Shown in pieces: positions 31,039 to 32,034 of a DNA stretch of 32,034 nt. A program made the position numbers and the translations under genes. Within the stretch, counting starts at the first letter, position 1. Each line of letters starts with the position of its first letter. The notes under the pieces are model-generated. The model was not told the DNA's origin. It searched no databases and worked only from the letters and a program-made list of their open reading frames with translations. This DNA is from Candidatus Colenecus caballi (GTDB lineage: Bacteria; Bacteroidota; Bacteroidia; Bacteroidales; Bacteroidaceae): NCBI GenBank assembly GCA_018065615.1, contig JAGHSY010000109.1:1-32034 (forward strand), written 5' to 3'.

Positions 31039-32034
31039 ATGAGAACTATTGCAAAATTGACGGTAATTTGTGCAGCCATGGCGCTGACAGCATGCGGAAA
31101 CGGTATGGAAAAGGAAATAGACGCTCTTTATGGGAAAATGTCACAGCCCGAGCGCATAGCGCAGCTGTGCAGCATGTACATGGATGACCTGTTTGATTCC
31201 GACGGCCGCCTGGATGAAGAGGCATGCCGCAGGCTTATTCCCAACGGAATTGGACATTTCTCGCAGTACGCCAGCCAGAAGCCGCTCCAGGCCGATGTGC
31301 TGCGCGACCGTGTTGCGGCAGTCCAGAAATGGCTTATGGACAATACTCCGAACGGCATACCGGCCCTTTTCCATGAGGAGGTGCTGTCAGGCATCAATAC
31401 GCTTGACGCCACGGTCTATCCGCAGCAGATAGGTCAGGCAGGTTCATTCAATACGGAACTGGCTGAACTCAAGACAAGGCAGACCGGTCAGGGCATGCGC
31501 AGAATGGGCGGAATCCTGTCCCTGTCACCTATGGTCGATGTGTGCCGCACGCCCAGTTTCAACCGTCTGGAAGAGTCATACGGTGAGGACGGCTATCTGT
31601 CAGCTGCCATGGGAACGGCTTTTGTGAAAGGCCTGCAGCAGGGAGATCTGAAGAAAGGAGTAGGGGCATGCTCAAAGCATTATCTTGGATATGGTGGCGG
31701 TGGTGATGCCGATGAAAAGGAACTGATGGAGGAAATCCTGCTGCCGCATGAGACTATGATACGTCTGGCTGGCAGTAAGGCACTGATGCCCGGCTACCAT
31801 AGCGTTCATGGAATTAACTGCGTTGGCAACAAGGAGATACTGACCGATATACTGCGCGGATACCTGGGCTTTGACGGAATGGTGGTAAGCGACTACACCG
31901 CAGTGGGACAGCTGCCGGAAAAAGGTGCCGCACAGAAAGCTGCCGCCGCTATAAATGCCGGCAATGACGTGGATTTCCCGACAGGAGACAATTACAAGAT
32001 GCTGGCTCAGGCTCTGGAGAAAGGACTTGTTGGG
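31039..32034 (+). CDS. Glycoside hydrolase family 3 lipoprotein, N-terminal part (runs off the window)
   Basis: 332 codons, open to the last base, with no stop inside the window. The signal peptide ends ALTAC with lipobox Cys19. The GH3 N-terminal barrel is clear: FHEEVLSG, SLSPMVDVCRTPSFNRLEESYGED, a KHYLGYGGG loop and GFDGMVVSDYTAV with nucleophile Asp285 (usually SDW). The acid/base residue would be in the missing C-terminal domain. GH3 enzymes release beta-linked glucose, xylose or N-acetylglucosamine; the closest pattern is the beta-glucosidase/xylosidase group. It is transcribed away from the minus-strand lipoprotein and has its own promoter. Confidence 0.88.
   Translation, partial: MRTIAKLTVICAAMALTACGNGMEKEIDALYGKMSQPERIAQLCSMYMDDLFDSDGRLDEEACRRLIPNGIGHFSQYASQKPLQADVLRDRVAAVQKWLMDNTPNGIPALFHEEVLSGINTLDATVYPQQIGQAGSFNTELAELKTRQTGQGMRRMGGILSLSPMVDVCRTPSFNRLEESYGEDGYLSAAMGTAFVKGLQQGDLKKGVGACSKHYLGYGGGGDADEKELMEEILLPHETMIRLAGSKALMPGYHSVHGINCVGNKEILTDILRGYLGFDGMVVSDYTAVGQLPEKGAAQKAAAAINAGNDVDFPTGDNYKMLAQALEKGLVG

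Overview
The window reads as Bacteroidales DNA, perhaps from Prevotellaceae. The phylum call rests on four perfect copies of the Bacteroidetes -7 promoter box TAnnTTTG placed just upstream of genes, on lipoproteins with acidic residues after the lipobox Cys, and on protein families typical of this phylum. No 16S or other phylogenetic marker is present, so the genus is a guess.

Layout. (1) 1-99: the 3' end of a group II intron, with domain V, domain VI and its bulged branch-point A. (2) 100-640: non-coding DNA rich in inverted repeats, including a 121-bp imperfect palindrome. (3) 671-1627: a secreted alpha/beta-hydrolase with a glycine-rich tail, followed by a terminator. (4) 1764-23049: one long plus-strand operon of tightly packed, often overlapping genes, with a clear promoter at 1691-1722. 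It encodes an aryl-polyene/flexirubin-type type II polyketide pathway: one ketoreductase, three Cys-His-His ketosynthases, two ketosynthase-like partners without the active-site Cys, two acyl carrier proteins, two hot-dog dehydratases, a thioesterase and an adenylating ligase. Three acyltransferases (one fused to an MMPL transporter), a methyltransferase, a glycosyltransferase, a LolA-like carrier and an EamA/SMR-like membrane protein probably finish, lipidate and export the product. A CrtI/retinol-saturase-like FAD enzyme, a B12-type radical SAM protein, a Cys-containing 120-residue unknown and an esterase may tailor it. (5) 23106-29527: a separate unit in which a promoter, a 21-residue leader ORF and an attenuator-like terminator precede a PurF-like glutamine amidotransferase/PRTase, carA and carB. 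CarA has Gly where the glutaminase Cys should be. (6) 29690-30826: a minus-strand lipoprotein with YD-like repeats and its terminator. (7) 31039 to the end: the N-terminal part of a lipoprotein glycoside hydrolase family 3 enzyme, transcribed divergently.

How the genes work together (inference from family knowledge). The ligase activates an aromatic acid and loads it on an ACP. Ketosynthases extend it, and the ketoreductase plus a dehydratase pair build a conjugated polyene. The acyltransferases, LolA-like protein and MMPL protein attach and move it to the outer membrane. No ammonia-lyase for making the aromatic starter lies in the window. The most unusual points are the complementary active-site losses in the two dehydratases, the Cys-less CarA beside a PurF-like glutaminase, and the leader-peptide attenuator.
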